From Sacculina carcini (taxonomy: Eukaryota > Arthropoda > Thecostraca > Sacculinidae), in the NCBI GenBank assembly GCA_916048095.2, contig OU696581.1, positions 156,945 through 220,944 on the forward strand: DNA of 64,000 nucleotides, written 5' to 3'. The notes under the pieces are model-generated. The model saw only the letters and a program-made list of their open reading frames with translations, was not told where the DNA came from and did no database searches. Below, piece after piece: positions 1 through 10,410 of the stretch. The position numbers and the translations under genes are program-made. Position 1 is the first letter of the stretch. Every line of letters begins with the position of its first letter.

Positions 1-611
1 TTCAGACGTTGCTCGTGCTTGCTACATAAATGATCCTATTTTTTAAAAACACTATTGCTTTATTGTTGGTTCTTATAGACAGACATGTAATAAATTTATG
101 TGGTGAATAATAAAATACTAAAATTTAATTGTTCAACTTGAGCGCAATGATGCATATATAAATTTTTATAAATCTTTGCATGTATTATATATATAATCTT
201 TGCATATATTGTTATTGATTTATTATTGTGTTTCATATTGTTAATTTCAGGTTAATTTTTTGTAGGAGAATGTGAATATTTTTCATATTCTCGCTGAATA
301 ACTTAGTATTTCTTGAGGCAAAGTGTTGGGCTACTGGTACACTTCTCGTCCGCGCACCGAACTATTTCAAACAAATCTTGACTATATGAACGAAAATGAA
401 ACGAGCCCCCTCAATTTCATTCTAAATGAGCGTGGTCCTGCAGCGTTTCATGGATGTACATTTTGACGTTTGTAGAACGATGGTATATGAAACATTTTGA
501 TGGCATAACGTCGAGTGCCGTATATTTTTATTTAGCGTGCAACAATGATTGATGAGTACATTTGAAACGCGCCGAGGTCATTCCCTGGCTAATTTATTGG
601 CCGAGACTGAA

Positions 612-612
<1 letters not shown>
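1..612. other. 5' flank of the receptor gene, no gene seen
   Basis: AT-rich sequence with no convincing ORF, splice-bounded exon or transposon end. It precedes the receptor coding region and may hold its promoter and 5' UTR, but I cannot place a core promoter. Confidence 0.4.

Positions 613-616
<4 letters not shown>

Positions 617-646
<30 letters not shown>
617..646. repeat. (TG)n microsatellite
   Basis: About 15 TG units lying roughly 240 bp upstream of the receptor start codon, so possibly inside its 5' UTR or promoter. Confidence 0.9.
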
Positions 647-648
<2 letters not shown>

Positions 649-888
649 TGTCGCTTGCTCGCCACCACCGACGACTGCTCGACACGCTCGTAATCGAGGC
701 GTCGTTCAGTTGATGCCGACCTGCAGCCACGTTCAGTCGACTGCCGTGTGACATTGGGCGGGCACCAATGTGTTGCGCAAGAGTGAGTCGCTTGTGCTAG
801 AGCTGCTGCTGCCACTGTCGATGTGACTGTGTTGTGCTCCATCGTGACAGCTGTGTTTTGTGCATGAGTGTTGTAGCTAGATGCTGCG

Positions 889-2508
889 ATGTCAGCGGCG
901 AACAGTGCGGATGAGCTTGTGACCGGTGTTCAGTTTCCGTGGTCGTCTGTGTTGAGCGTGAATGCTACGAGCAGCAGCGCCAATGTTGTCACCGATGCAG
1001 CCACAGTCACTGAGGCATCCGGCAGAAGCACGTGGACCGCGCTGCCCGTCGACCATGGCTGCGGCGTCGACTGGCTGCAGCCGACAAATTTGGTGCTGGT
1101 GGTCGCCTTTGCCACGCTCAACTTGAGTGTAATTGCAGGCAACGGTTTGGTGATAGTGGCTGTGGCTACTTCCGCCCGTCTCCGCTCCACTACACATCTG
1201 TTCATTGCATCGCTGGCCGTGGCTGATTTGATGGTCGGACTGGCTGTGCTTCCGTTCTCGTCGGCATTGCAACTCACCGGAAATTGGCTGTTCGGTGCGC
1301 TCTGGTGCTCAATTTGGCTGGCTGTTGACGTGTGGGTGTGCACGGCGTCCATCCTCAACTTGTGTGCCATCAGCTTGGATCGCTACCTGGCCATCACTCG
1401 GCCTGTCACCTACCTCACCATCATGACCACCAGACGGGCTCGGTCGTTGTGCGCCGCTGTCTGGCTGCTGGCATTTGTGATAGCTCTGCCTCCGCTGATT
1501 GCGCGCACCGACAGCGTGGTCACAGTTTCACAGACCGAGTGTCCGGTGACCGAGTGCGCCCTGACCAGCGAGAAAGGCTACGTTGTCTATTCGGCAGTCG
1601 GTTCGTTCTTCATTCCGTGTCTGATTATGCTGTTTTTCTACTGGCGCATCTATCGAGCTGCTGCGGCTACCACCAAGTCCATCAACCGGGGATTCAGAAC
1701 GATTGACGGTGGCTCATCTCAAAAAGCCAAAGGCTTCAAGGACAATAGCATGATGGAGAGTTCAGAGAATGTTACTTTGAGAATTCACCGCGGTCGTCCG
1801 TCGCAGCACAATGCCATGCGGAATTTACCGGTGAGAACTGCGTCCGAAAGACGTGCCAAATCTCGCAGTCAATCCAATCTAGCGTCTGATGAGAGCGCGC
1901 GCTTGAAAAGAACACAGACTTGTCGTATTCGCGAGGATATATCCACAGCTGTACCTTCGAGAAACCTGCTCAGTCCTCACAGCGTTGACACCGCAGAACG
2001 TATTGGCATCAGCTCGTCCACTTCCAATCCAGAAACGTGTGCCGGCATTCCCCGTGCTCGCTCTCCGCTCAGTCGAGCCGAGCTCTCGAAAACCACATCC
2101 TTTGCCGAGGCGACCCTGGAAGAAGACCAGGCCAGTAAAGCTGGACGTTCCAACCTATGGGCTCATGCCAAACGCTTTCGTGTCGAGACCAAGGCAGCCA
2201 AAACGCTAGCCATAATTATTGGAGTATTTGTTTTGTGTTGGCTGCCATTTTTTTCCATGTACTTGGTGAGACCGTTTTGTGAGCATTGCATCAGCGATCG
2301 GGCGTTCGACATTTTCTTCTGGCTGGGATACTGCAACTCCGCCATGAACCCCGTTCTATACGCTTGTTTCAGCCACGATTTTCGCTGTGCTTTCAAACGC
2401 ATTCTTCTGCTAGTATTTTGTTGTCGTCGTCAGCGTACGATGCGAAGTGCAGTCATAGCGCTGCACAACTTTTACGAGAGCAGGCACAAAGTGGAAGAAC
2501 ACGTGTGA
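889..2508 (+). CDS. Oamb: Octopamine receptor, alpha-adrenergic-like (OAMB type), class A GPCR
   Basis: A 539-residue plasma-membrane receptor expected to bind octopamine and couple to Gq/calcium; the function is from the family, not shown here. Seven membrane segments are readable: TM1 (about 68-92, N85), TM2 (104-124, LAVAD with D113), TM3 (139-163, C140, amine-binding D147, DRY 164-166), TM4 (185-205), TM5 (231-255, S235 and S239, P243), TM6 (434-460, CWLP 450-453) and TM7 (472-495, Y481, NPVLY 487-491). The TM3 block around DVWVCTASILNLC, the TM5-ICL3 block YVVYSAVGSF...FFYWRIYRAA and the TM6 entry FRVETKAAKTLAI are hallmarks of OAMB receptors. ICL3 is long (about 256-430) and rich in Ser/Arg. 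N25 could be glycosylated and Cys511/512 could be palmitoylated. The ATG at 889 has G at -3. The coding region has no intron. A tyramine or alpha1-like amine receptor is a less likely alternative. Confidence 0.93.
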   Translation: MSAANSADELVTGVQFPWSSVLSVNATSSSANVVTDAATVTEASGRSTWTALPVDHGCGVDWLQPTNLVLVVAFATLNLSVIAGNGLVIVAVATSARLRSTTHLFIASLAVADLMVGLAVLPFSSALQLTGNWLFGALWCSIWLAVDVWVCTASILNLCAISLDRYLAITRPVTYLTIMTTRRARSLCAAVWLLAFVIALPPLIARTDSVVTVSQTECPVTECALTSEKGYVVYSAVGSFFIPCLIMLFFYWRIYRAAAATTKSINRGFRTIDGGSSQKAKGFKDNSMMESSENVTLRIHRGRPSQHNAMRNLPVRTASERRAKSRSQSNLASDESARLKRTQTCRIREDISTAVPSRNLLSPHSVDTAERIGISSSTSNPETCAGIPRARSPLSRAELSKTTSFAEATLEEDQASKAGRSNLWAHAKRFRVETKAAKTLAIIIGVFVLCWLPFFSMYLVRPFCEHCISDRAFDIFFWLGYCNSAMNPVLYACFSHDFRCAFKRILLLVFCCRRQRTMRSAVIALHNFYESRHKVEEHV

Positions 2509-3232
2509 CGATGCTGAGTCAGTATCAACCCCACACCGGTCCACTGAAACCAAACGCATGATATAGTACAATAGTGGCGATTTTACGTGTTTCATCTGAG
2601 ACGGTGTGATTGGCTGTTGTTTGATTCGGCACGATATTTATAACCAGACTTGTAAAGACTTGCCAAATTGTGGCAAATATGGCCATGCTGTGTGCCACAG
2701 ATAATTGTACTATTTCTAGCAAATAGAACTTAACCGTTCAATGCTTATTTTATTTGGTTAAAACTCCAAATTCATTATTACTGAAACTCTTCGTTAGAAT
2801 AATTATCTGGATGTATTTTCTGCTCTCCGTTTGATTTTGTTGCAATTGCATATCAAATCAGGACCATTCACCGAGGAACTCGCTGACACACTGGCTGTCT
2901 GTATTATTCCGTGTCTGCCATTCTCTTCATAATTCCACTTGATGGCGGGTACTATTTTGTGTGCTTCTCGTTGTGGCATATTGATTGTTGTGTGATCCAC
3001 TGTTTCGTGTGTATGTGAGTGTGTATGTTGGTAGCATATGAGCGCGTGAGCATTTGAGCATGTTGCAGGATATTGTTGTGTTGCAGCCAGTCTGGTGTGC
3101 AATTGTCAGGGGATGAAAGATGATTGGAGCAACGCTTTCATTGTTTGACCCGTCTAATTGGCCGCTTCCATGTTTCATCCTGTTCTAGCCAATTAATGTG
3201 GCCCAGCTAGTGTTGGTGCTGGTGTGAGAGTA
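2509..3232. other. 3' flank of the receptor gene
   Basis: Presumed 3' UTR and downstream DNA. The short overlapping ORFs here show no family resemblance, and I could not fix a polyadenylation site. Confidence 0.4.
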
Positions 3233-3472
3233 ATGGCGGATCCAGAGGGGGGCTCAGGGGGTTGAATTCCCCCTAAATGTTCCCATAAACTCCTAATAAC
3301 CAAGAGGTTCAATAAATGAGATCAAGAAAAAATACCTTTCTGTAGAATTTGTTGATATAAGCATTATCGCAAATATGTTGCATAATGATGCATGTACATG
3401 ACTCATCACACCAAAATTCAGCCCCCATATTAATTCAGCCCCTCCCAAAATTTTACTCTGGATTTGCCACTG
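3233..3472. mobile_element. Miniature DNA transposon, family with TGGCGGATYCAG ends, copy 1
   Basis: The left end TGGCGGATCCAG is mirrored by CTGGATTTGCCACTG at the right end, giving imperfect terminal inverted repeats. The interior is G-rich near one end and contains a segment found again in opposite orientation at 24253-24525. No coding capacity. hAT-type is likely, but the target duplication is not clear. Confidence 0.7.
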
Positions 3473-4232
3473 TGATAGAGAAGCAATGCTCAATGGATTC
3501 AACCATGCAGCGGAGACTTTTCTATTCGCTTAAAGAAATTATTGGCCCAATGCCAACACTGCATCTCTTGTCAATGTCTGACCTTGTGTAGCGCTGTATA
3601 ATACTCGACGTATCATACTGTTTATATGATGTATATTTGGGTGTATTGTATTTATGAATAAATGGCCGTGTAATTCCATGGTGTCAAGTGTGAAAGCGTT
3701 AGTGAAGATGATTTGCGCTGAGTCATTGGCAAAACACAACAACATTGACCACTGAACGCCTGCAAATGTCACATATATATAAATATATCAAGATATAAAG
3801 ATAGACTTGTCGAGATGGACCAAGGACACAATGCCTCCCAAGCTATCAACACTCACGACCAAACTAACTATTACTAAACGGTAATTCATTGCAGTTTCCT
3901 TAAGAAAAAACTGATGTACTACTTGAACTGCACATGCGAGCGCATATGCTAATATTTCCACCTTCACACGAAGGCCTGATTTCGGTTATGAGCATGCAGT
4001 TCGACGTTTTGTGACACTGAACTGTTTTTTGGTATCACAACTCTACAATTTTGACCATTTTGTGCTGTCTTAGTGAGTGTATTTATGCAGCTTGTAGATG
4101 AGAGCTATTCTAAGGTGAACACGACAAAGCCGGGTAAATAAATTGTTACCAGTTGTACAGAAAACAAAGTCAACACACAAACGGTGCACTGTTTTGTATG
4201 ATAATCAATATGTCAGCACACGACACCACACT

Positions 4233-4235
<3 letters not shown>
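3473..4235. other. Intergenic, nothing recognised
   Basis: Unique-looking sequence of moderate AT content. Its short ORFs match no family I know. Confidence 0.4.

Positions 4236-4315
<80 letters not shown>
4236..4315. repeat. (CA)n microsatellite
   Basis: About 40 uninterrupted CA units. Confidence 0.97.
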
Positions 4316-4317
<2 letters not shown>

Positions 4318-4460
4318 ACATTTCACGTCATTTCACGTGCACCATCTAATCTACGAACACAGGTGTCAGGTGGTTCTGACTGGCTGCCTGTGGAAAAAAT
4401 CCTCGTGTGGCAAGGTAATAGTTTTGAGTGCTGCTTGTCGGTTATTTCTGTGTCTGTTTG

Positions 4461-4673
<213 letters not shown>

Positions 4674-5389
4674 ATAGTTACTTTTCTGGTCGATACAAAC
4701 ATGAGTGACAGGAAACATAACCTATTGGGGAAATAGGCGACTCTTGAAACCCGTTACTATAAAAACACATATATTTCTGGCATGGCACATCTATTTTTGG
4801 CTGGCTGAAATCTGAAAGTGGTTTTTCAGTTTTTAAGTAAATCAATTTTTCGTTATGTTGCATAAGTAACACTGTGACTGTCAGTAACTTTCACTGTGAG
4901 TTACTAAGACGCGCAGTAACTTGTGTGAGTTACACTGGTAAATACCAAACTGGCGCTGTTCACCAACTCAACGTCGCATTCACAACGTATTGATTAGGGT
5001 ATTGGAAAGATAAATTCACCAGCAGAAGCTTCAGCGTTGCCGTATCGCGGTTATACAGGAAGAGAATAAGAGGATGGACTTTACATTGCTCGATGCTCAA
5101 TAAATGGCTTGAAGGCGAGTTGTCGAGTTGTCTATGATAAACAGGGGTGTAGATTTGTGTCGAGGCTCGGAGGAGATGACAGCCGTCATACATTTGTGTT
5201 CAAAATTGGCTCAGTTGGTCAATTACAATCAATTACAACCCTCAACTATTTTCGGCCTATTAAATGACAACACATACCTCCATGAAAATTATATTGCGTA
5301 AAGTATAACCTTTCACATATTTATAAATTTAAATATTTTTCGTGTATTGTTTTTTTGCTATGCTGATTTGATGATAATATGCTGAATGA
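4674..5389. other. Intergenic, nothing recognised
   Basis: No repeat structure or supported coding sequence between the compound microsatellite and the 19-bp minisatellite. Confidence 0.4.
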
Positions 5390-6621
5390 ACTGAACGCGT
5401 GTTGTGGTGTGAGTGGACGGTTGTGGTGTAAGTGTACGGTTGTGGTGTGTTGTGGTGTAAGTGGTGTGTTGTGGTGTAAGTGGACGGTTGTGGTGTAAGT
5501 GGTGTGTTGTGGTGTAAGTGGTGTGTTGTGGTGTAAGTGGACGGTTGTGGTGTAAGTGGTGTGTTGTGGTGTAAGTGGTGTGTTGTGGTGTAAGTGGACG
5601 GTTGTGGTGTAAGTGTTGTGTTGTGGTGTAAGTGGACGGTTGTGGTGTAAGTGGTGTGTTGTGGTGTAAGTGGACGGTTGTGGTGTAAGTGGTGTGTTGT
5701 GGTGTAAGTGGACCGTGGTGGTGTAAGTGGTGTGTTGTGGTGTAAGTGGACGGCTGTGGTGTAAGTGGTGTGTTGTGGTGTGTTGTGGTGTAAGTGGTGT
5801 GTTGTGGTGTAAGTGGACGGTTGTGTGTGTTGTGGTGTAAGTGGTGTGTTGTGATGTAAGTGGTGTGTTGTGGTGTAAGTGGTGTGTTGTGGTGTAAGTG
5901 GTGTGTTGTGGTGTAAGTGGTGTGTTGTGGTGTAAGTGGTGTGTTGTGGTGTAAGTGGACGGTTGTGGTGTACGTGGTGTGTTGTGGTGTAAGTGGACGG
6001 TTGTGGTGTAAGTGGACGGTTGTGGTGTAAGTGGACGGTTGTGGTGTAAGTGGACGGTTGTGGTGTAAGTGGACGGTTGTGGTGTAAGTGGACGGTTGTG
6101 GTGTGTTGTGGTGTAAGTGGTGTGTTGTGGTGTAAGTGGACCGTTGTGGTGTAAGTGGTGTGTTGTGGTGTAAGTGGTGTGTTGTGGTGTAAGTGGACGG
6201 TTGTGGTGTAAGTGGTGTGTTGTGGTGTGTTGTGGTGTGTTGTGGTGTAAGTGGTGTGTTGTGGTGTAAGTGGACGGTTGTGTGTGTTGTGGTGTAAGTG
6301 GTGTGTTGTGATGTAAGTGGTGTGTTGTGGTGTAAGTGGTGTGTTGTGGTGTAAGTGGTGTGTTGTGGTGTAAGTGGTGTGTTGTGGTGTAAGTGGTGTG
6401 TTGTGGTGTAAGTGGTGGGTTGTGGTGTAAGTGGACGGTTGTGGTGTAAGTGGACGGTTGTGGTGTAAGTGGACGGTTGTGGCGTAAGTGGACGGTTGTG
6501 GTGTGTTGTGGTGTAAGTGGTGTGTTGTGGTGTAAGTGAACGGTTGTGGTGTGTTGTGGTGTAAATGGTGTGTTGTGGTGTAAGTGGACGTTTGTGGTGT
6601 GTTGTGGTGTAAGTGGTAGGC
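5390..6621. repeat. 19-bp minisatellite array, about 1.2 kb
   Basis: About 60 units of 19 bp with core GTGGTGTAAGTGG. The last six or so bases alternate between two variants (ACGGTT and TGTGTT after GG), giving a binary mosaic along the array. A rare variant string (GTGTGTGTTGTGG followed by GTGATGTAAG) occurs near 5820-5860 and again about 457 bp later near 6278-6317, pointing to an internal block duplication. The minus strand of the unit contains no stop triplet in any phase, so two frames stay open for about 1.4 kb. These are not genes. Confidence 0.95.
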
Positions 6622-6726
6622 TAAATTTGGTGTTGTTCTTTGGTTTGTAGGCTGGTTGTATTGTAAAGGCACAGACGAGTGTAATTTCCGCACTGAAACC
6701 AGCAAAACCACAAGTGAAACAGTCAT

Positions 6727-6904
6727 TGGTCACGTGTAACAGTCATGACTCATGACTCATGAGTCACGTGCAACAGTCATTGGTCACGTGTAACAGTCAT
6801 GAGTCACGTGCAACAGTCATGAGTCACGTGTAACAGTCATGAGTCACGTGTAACCATCAGGAGTCACGTGTAACAGTCATGAGTCACGTGTAACAGTCAT
6901 GCAC
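6727..6904. repeat. 20-bp minisatellite of overlapping AP-1 (TGAGTCA) and E-box (CACGTG) motifs
   Basis: Eight CACGTG hexamers start at 6731, 6765, 6785, 6805, 6825, 6845, 6865 and 6885, with 20-bp spacing after the second. In most units they are fused as TGAGTCACGTG, so an AP-1 heptamer overlaps each E-box. The first part also holds back-to-back TGACTCA sites. The motifs are seen directly; factor binding is inference. Confidence 0.85.
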
Positions 6905-7005
6905 GTTGAGATTTTCTGCAGTTCTCTTAATAGTGGCTCTCTGGTTACGCTTCAATTCTGCTAGATTTTTTAGGTTTGGCAAAGTCAAGTGAAGCTAGCA
7001 TAAAG

Positions 7006-7132
7006 CCACCTAGTATCATGGATATGTCACCTAGTATCGTTGATAAGTCACCTAGTATCGTGGACAAGTCACCTAGTATCGTGGACAAGTCACCTAGTAT
7101 TGTTGATAAGTCACCTAGTATCGTGGACATGT
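7006..7132. repeat. 21-bp minisatellite
   Basis: Six copies of a 21-bp unit with core CACCTAGTATCGTGGA. The unit is a multiple of three, so the plus strand reads as a seven-residue SPSIVDK repeat inside an 89-residue ORF (6976-7245) and the minus strand as ILGDLST. Neither has other evidence of being a gene. Confidence 0.85.
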
Positions 7133-8331
7133 CAGTCGATAATTTTTTGCATATTCGAGTTTGTGTGTATGTCTATGTCTGTGTATTTCCTTATGAGTCT
7201 TTGAATCTGTGTGTTTGTGTTGGCATGCGAATTGAGTGCGTGTGAAAGTGTGTATGTATGGGCCGTGTGCGTGCCTGAACTTCACAAGTCTTCTATCAAC
7301 ACGCGTGTACTCAAGCGGCAACCCTGCCACGAACGCAACCAAACACACATACACCTACACACCCAGCTAAAACAAACACACATACACCTACGCACCCAGA
7401 TACACACCCAGCTACACACACACACACGTGACAAAAAGCACGGTGTAGAATTGTGCTCTCAGAATTTCAAAGTATAATTATATTATCAACATATGCAAAT
7501 ACTAGCGACTCTCAATAGATTTTGCTGAGGTTTATTTCTATATAATAAATTCTGTGAGCCAAGGAATATTATGCGTGAAGTGAGAAATGCGAAATAGGAA
7601 ATGTACAAACACGCATCATTGTGACAAAGAGCGTGTCTGTCGCACGTTTCTCCACATATCGATGATTTTCGTTTATCAAACGTCTGTCTGGCAGATGACA
7701 GGCTCCTGCTCGCTACAAGACTCATACACATTGGCTGTTTTTCAATTGAATACCGCAACCAGACACCCACCAGGACCAAAAAATAAACTGCTCAATGACG
7801 GATTTGCCACTGGAATAGTCAAGGCCAATCAATTGAATGCGGTTCTATCATTAGCTCTGTATTTGACACATGTCTTTGTTTTTTCTAGAAATACTCTAAT
7901 TGTGTCCTGACTTCTGCTTCTATAACGTTTTTATGCAGCTCAGCTTGTATGCCATTTGCGTCCACTTGTAGCGGCTTGGTTCGTGTAGCCAGCGCGTGGT
8001 GTTTTCGTATTTTTGCCTTTGATGCTTATAATTTGCGTAAAGTAGAATATATATATTGTTTCCTAGCGAATGTCGGTGGCTGAATATGTTGAGTGGAAAT
8101 GCAGCCACGATAATGAATGACCACTGTTCTGATAGATGACTAGACGTACCTTCTACCGACACGCGTAAAACTTTTTGTGGTCACTCAAATTGTGAACAAT
8201 CTTGGCCTTTCGTGCCTACAACAATATACTTTGTCTGTTTATCGATTTGACCACAGTCATGCCAGGTGCCAAACTTGTCTATCGATCAATCGCAGCCACT
8301 TCCTAATGAGAAATGACAACTGAATCCAGAC
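7133..8331. other. Intergenic with degenerate CA/TG tracts
   Basis: Degenerate TG-rich (7140-7260) and CA-rich (7335-7430) stretches, then about 900 bp with no recognisable gene or transposon. Confidence 0.4.
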
Positions 8332-8615
8332 CAGTGGGTCTTAGCCTGTGGGAAATTCCCCACTGGTGGGCAATGGAGGAGTTGTCAAGTGGGAATTAAA
8401 GGTCGGATAAAACAGGACAAATGTGTGTGTGTATGTATGTGTGTGTGTGTGTGTTTTCTTCAAACCGCATTCGATTATTTTATTTTCTAGTGACTTTCTG
8501 TAATTTAATTGGGCGAAACAACTGAATTTACTGGATTTCTCTGTGCTGTTATGGAAAATGAAGAGTTGGCTCATTAGGAAATGGCGAAGCAGAGAAAAAA
8601 GATTACGCTCCACTG
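8332..8615. mobile_element. hAT-type MITE, CAGTGG family, copy 1
   Basis: Begins CAGTGGGTC and ends CCACTG. It is flanked by ATCCAGAC (8324-8331) and ATCCAGAG (8616-8623), an 8-bp target duplication with one mismatch. The first about 90 bp match the reverse complement of 50959-51154. A TG tract sits inside. The 8-bp duplication with CAG ends identifies the hAT superfamily. Confidence 0.8.
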
Positions 8616-8952
8616 ATCCAGAGCGTCTGGTTATATTCTATTGTTTGTAAATCTTTGATATGTCTACTGTGCACGTGTTCAATTTGTGTTTGAATCTGTG
8701 ATACCGACAAGCTGTCACATTCTAACTCTGCTAACATCGCCTGAATGAGCTTCGTAAACATTGTGTCGGCGTCGCTGAATATAAATTGGATCAGCTTTCT
8801 GCGCATGAAGAAATTCAATATCATATTCGGTTTTATGAAGCACATCGCTGGCAGAAAGATCATTCATACAAGATGGGTTGGTTTGCAGCAGAGACGTTGA
8901 CTTGACATATAGTGGTGGCTATTAGGCTCCTTTCATGCCTTATACTCCTTTA
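8616..8952. other. Intergenic, nothing recognised
   Basis: Contains one 86-codon minus-strand ORF without family resemblance. Confidence 0.35.
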
Positions 8953-9019
8953 GTTTCCTCAGGCTCTTCAGGTTCCTCAGGTTCCTCAGGTTCCTCAGGT
9001 TCCTCAGGCTCTTTCAGGC
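8953..9019. repeat. 9-bp minisatellite, CCTCAGGTT unit
   Basis: About seven copies, with edge units carrying CTCTT variants. Confidence 0.85.
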
Positions 9020-9105
9020 ATCTTTAGCCTGAGGATTAGTGTTCATAAAATTTGGGTCCACAAACTGGAATATCTTTGATAAATTTCATTTTTAATCTGT
9101 TCCCT

Positions 9106-9107
<2 letters not shown>

Positions 9108-9191
<84 letters not shown>

Positions 9192-9290
9192 GAAGGAGGC
9201 CATTATGTATGCACGATTTGTTGAATTGCTGATTTGCTGATTTTGTTGAATTGCTGATTGAATTGAGATTGCTGTTGATTTCAACAAATC

Positions 9291-9357
<67 letters not shown>
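9108..9357. repeat. (CA)n-(TA)n and (TA)n blocks flanking an inverted repeat
   Basis: A CA tract (9108-9132) runs into TA (9133-9187). A second TA block covers 9297-9355. Between them is a 90-bp element whose ends are an 18-bp perfect inverted repeat (9208-9225 and 9280-9297, TGCACGATTTGTTGAA at its core) enclosing short direct repeats of TTGCTGATT. Confidence 0.9.
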
Positions 9358-9358
<1 letters not shown>

Positions 9359-9416
9359 AGAGAGAAGAAACCACAAATGACTGCCACTTGTTTACTTCAA
9401 AAATGTTTACTTCTCT

Positions 9417-9490
9417 CAACAACAACAACAACAACATGTATTTGATATAGCGCACTTTCGAGGGCAAAGGCGCGAGCAGTAATAAAAGTA
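9417..9490 (-). mobile_element. Short 3'-end fragment of an L2-like LINE
   Basis: A (CAA)n run followed by CATGTATTTGATATAGCGCAC and GGCGCGAGC matches the (CAA)n-ATATTTAATATAGCGCAC start of the full LINE at 54110. This is the tail and extreme 3' end of the same or a sister family, read on the minus strand. Confidence 0.6.
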
Positions 9491-9549
9491 TAGACACATG
9501 TGGGTATATCTCTTCTTCATATCTCTCTCCTCATATATGTCGAGAACTT

Positions 9550-9552
<3 letters not shown>

Positions 9553-9624
<72 letters not shown>

Positions 9625-9634
9625 ATATATATAT
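9553..9634. repeat. (TA)n microsatellite
   Basis: About 40 TA units with one interruption near the right end. Confidence 0.97.
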
Positions 9635-10410
9635 GCATAATGTGAACACTTTTAGTCCAGTAAGAAAATGTATGGTGGATGTGTGCTGTATCACGGAGAG
9701 TTCAGGTGCTAGTTTTTTGTGCAATGCAGGATAGAAGAGCCGAGCGGCGAGTAGTGATATCCAGTCAAAACTGACAATCTAATATTTGCGCATTGTATTA
9801 TTCGAAGCGATCACAGGAAGATTTCGTGTTGAATTGTTTTTCAGAGACAAGCATTTCATGTCTAGTGCAGGAGTGTCTGAGTCCATCATGCTAGTGCTAT
9901 TCAGTGCAACGTATTCTTTGTTCATGCTTAATTTCGGCAAACTCGTTAAGCCATTTTTTTCAACGCTATCTCACGAAATCGCCCGTTTCAGCGCCGTGAG
10001 AAGCTTTTGTAATTTTCTCGCAAAGCTTTGGCCAAGTTTGGTCGCACAATCTGGCTTTAACTGGGCTATTGCAAAAGTTCACCGGCGAGAATGTGACAGC
10101 TAGATTCATGATGCCGCTTTGCTACTGTGCCACCGTGCAGGCTTTAATTCCACATCTCGTTCGCGATTAATGAACATTTTTCACAACTCTCTTTCTCTCT
10201 CTCGATCTCTAATTCTGCTGCTAGATGAGCCTTAATTTGATGAATTAAACTCATATTGCGTGTGTGTGTATGTGTGTGTGCGTGTGTCATTGCCAATTTG
10301 CTAAGTATTGTTTGCCAATTATGCCAGTGCTATAATATTGGTATGAATGCGAGGCTGTAAGATCGAGGTATTATTTTCAGATAGTGGCACTAGTGTTTGC
10401 ATGAGTGTAA
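9635..10410. other. Intergenic, nothing recognised
   Basis: A 105-codon plus-strand ORF (9786-10103) has no recognisable domain or splice signals, and I do not call it a gene. Confidence 0.35.

Noticed and set aside
5321..6733. Two long overlapping minus-strand ORFs (470 and 465 codons) of THHNTPLTPQ type
   Set aside because: The 19-bp unit has no stop triplet on that strand in any phase, so openness is compositional. Two frames are open simultaneously, and the composition is extreme low complexity.
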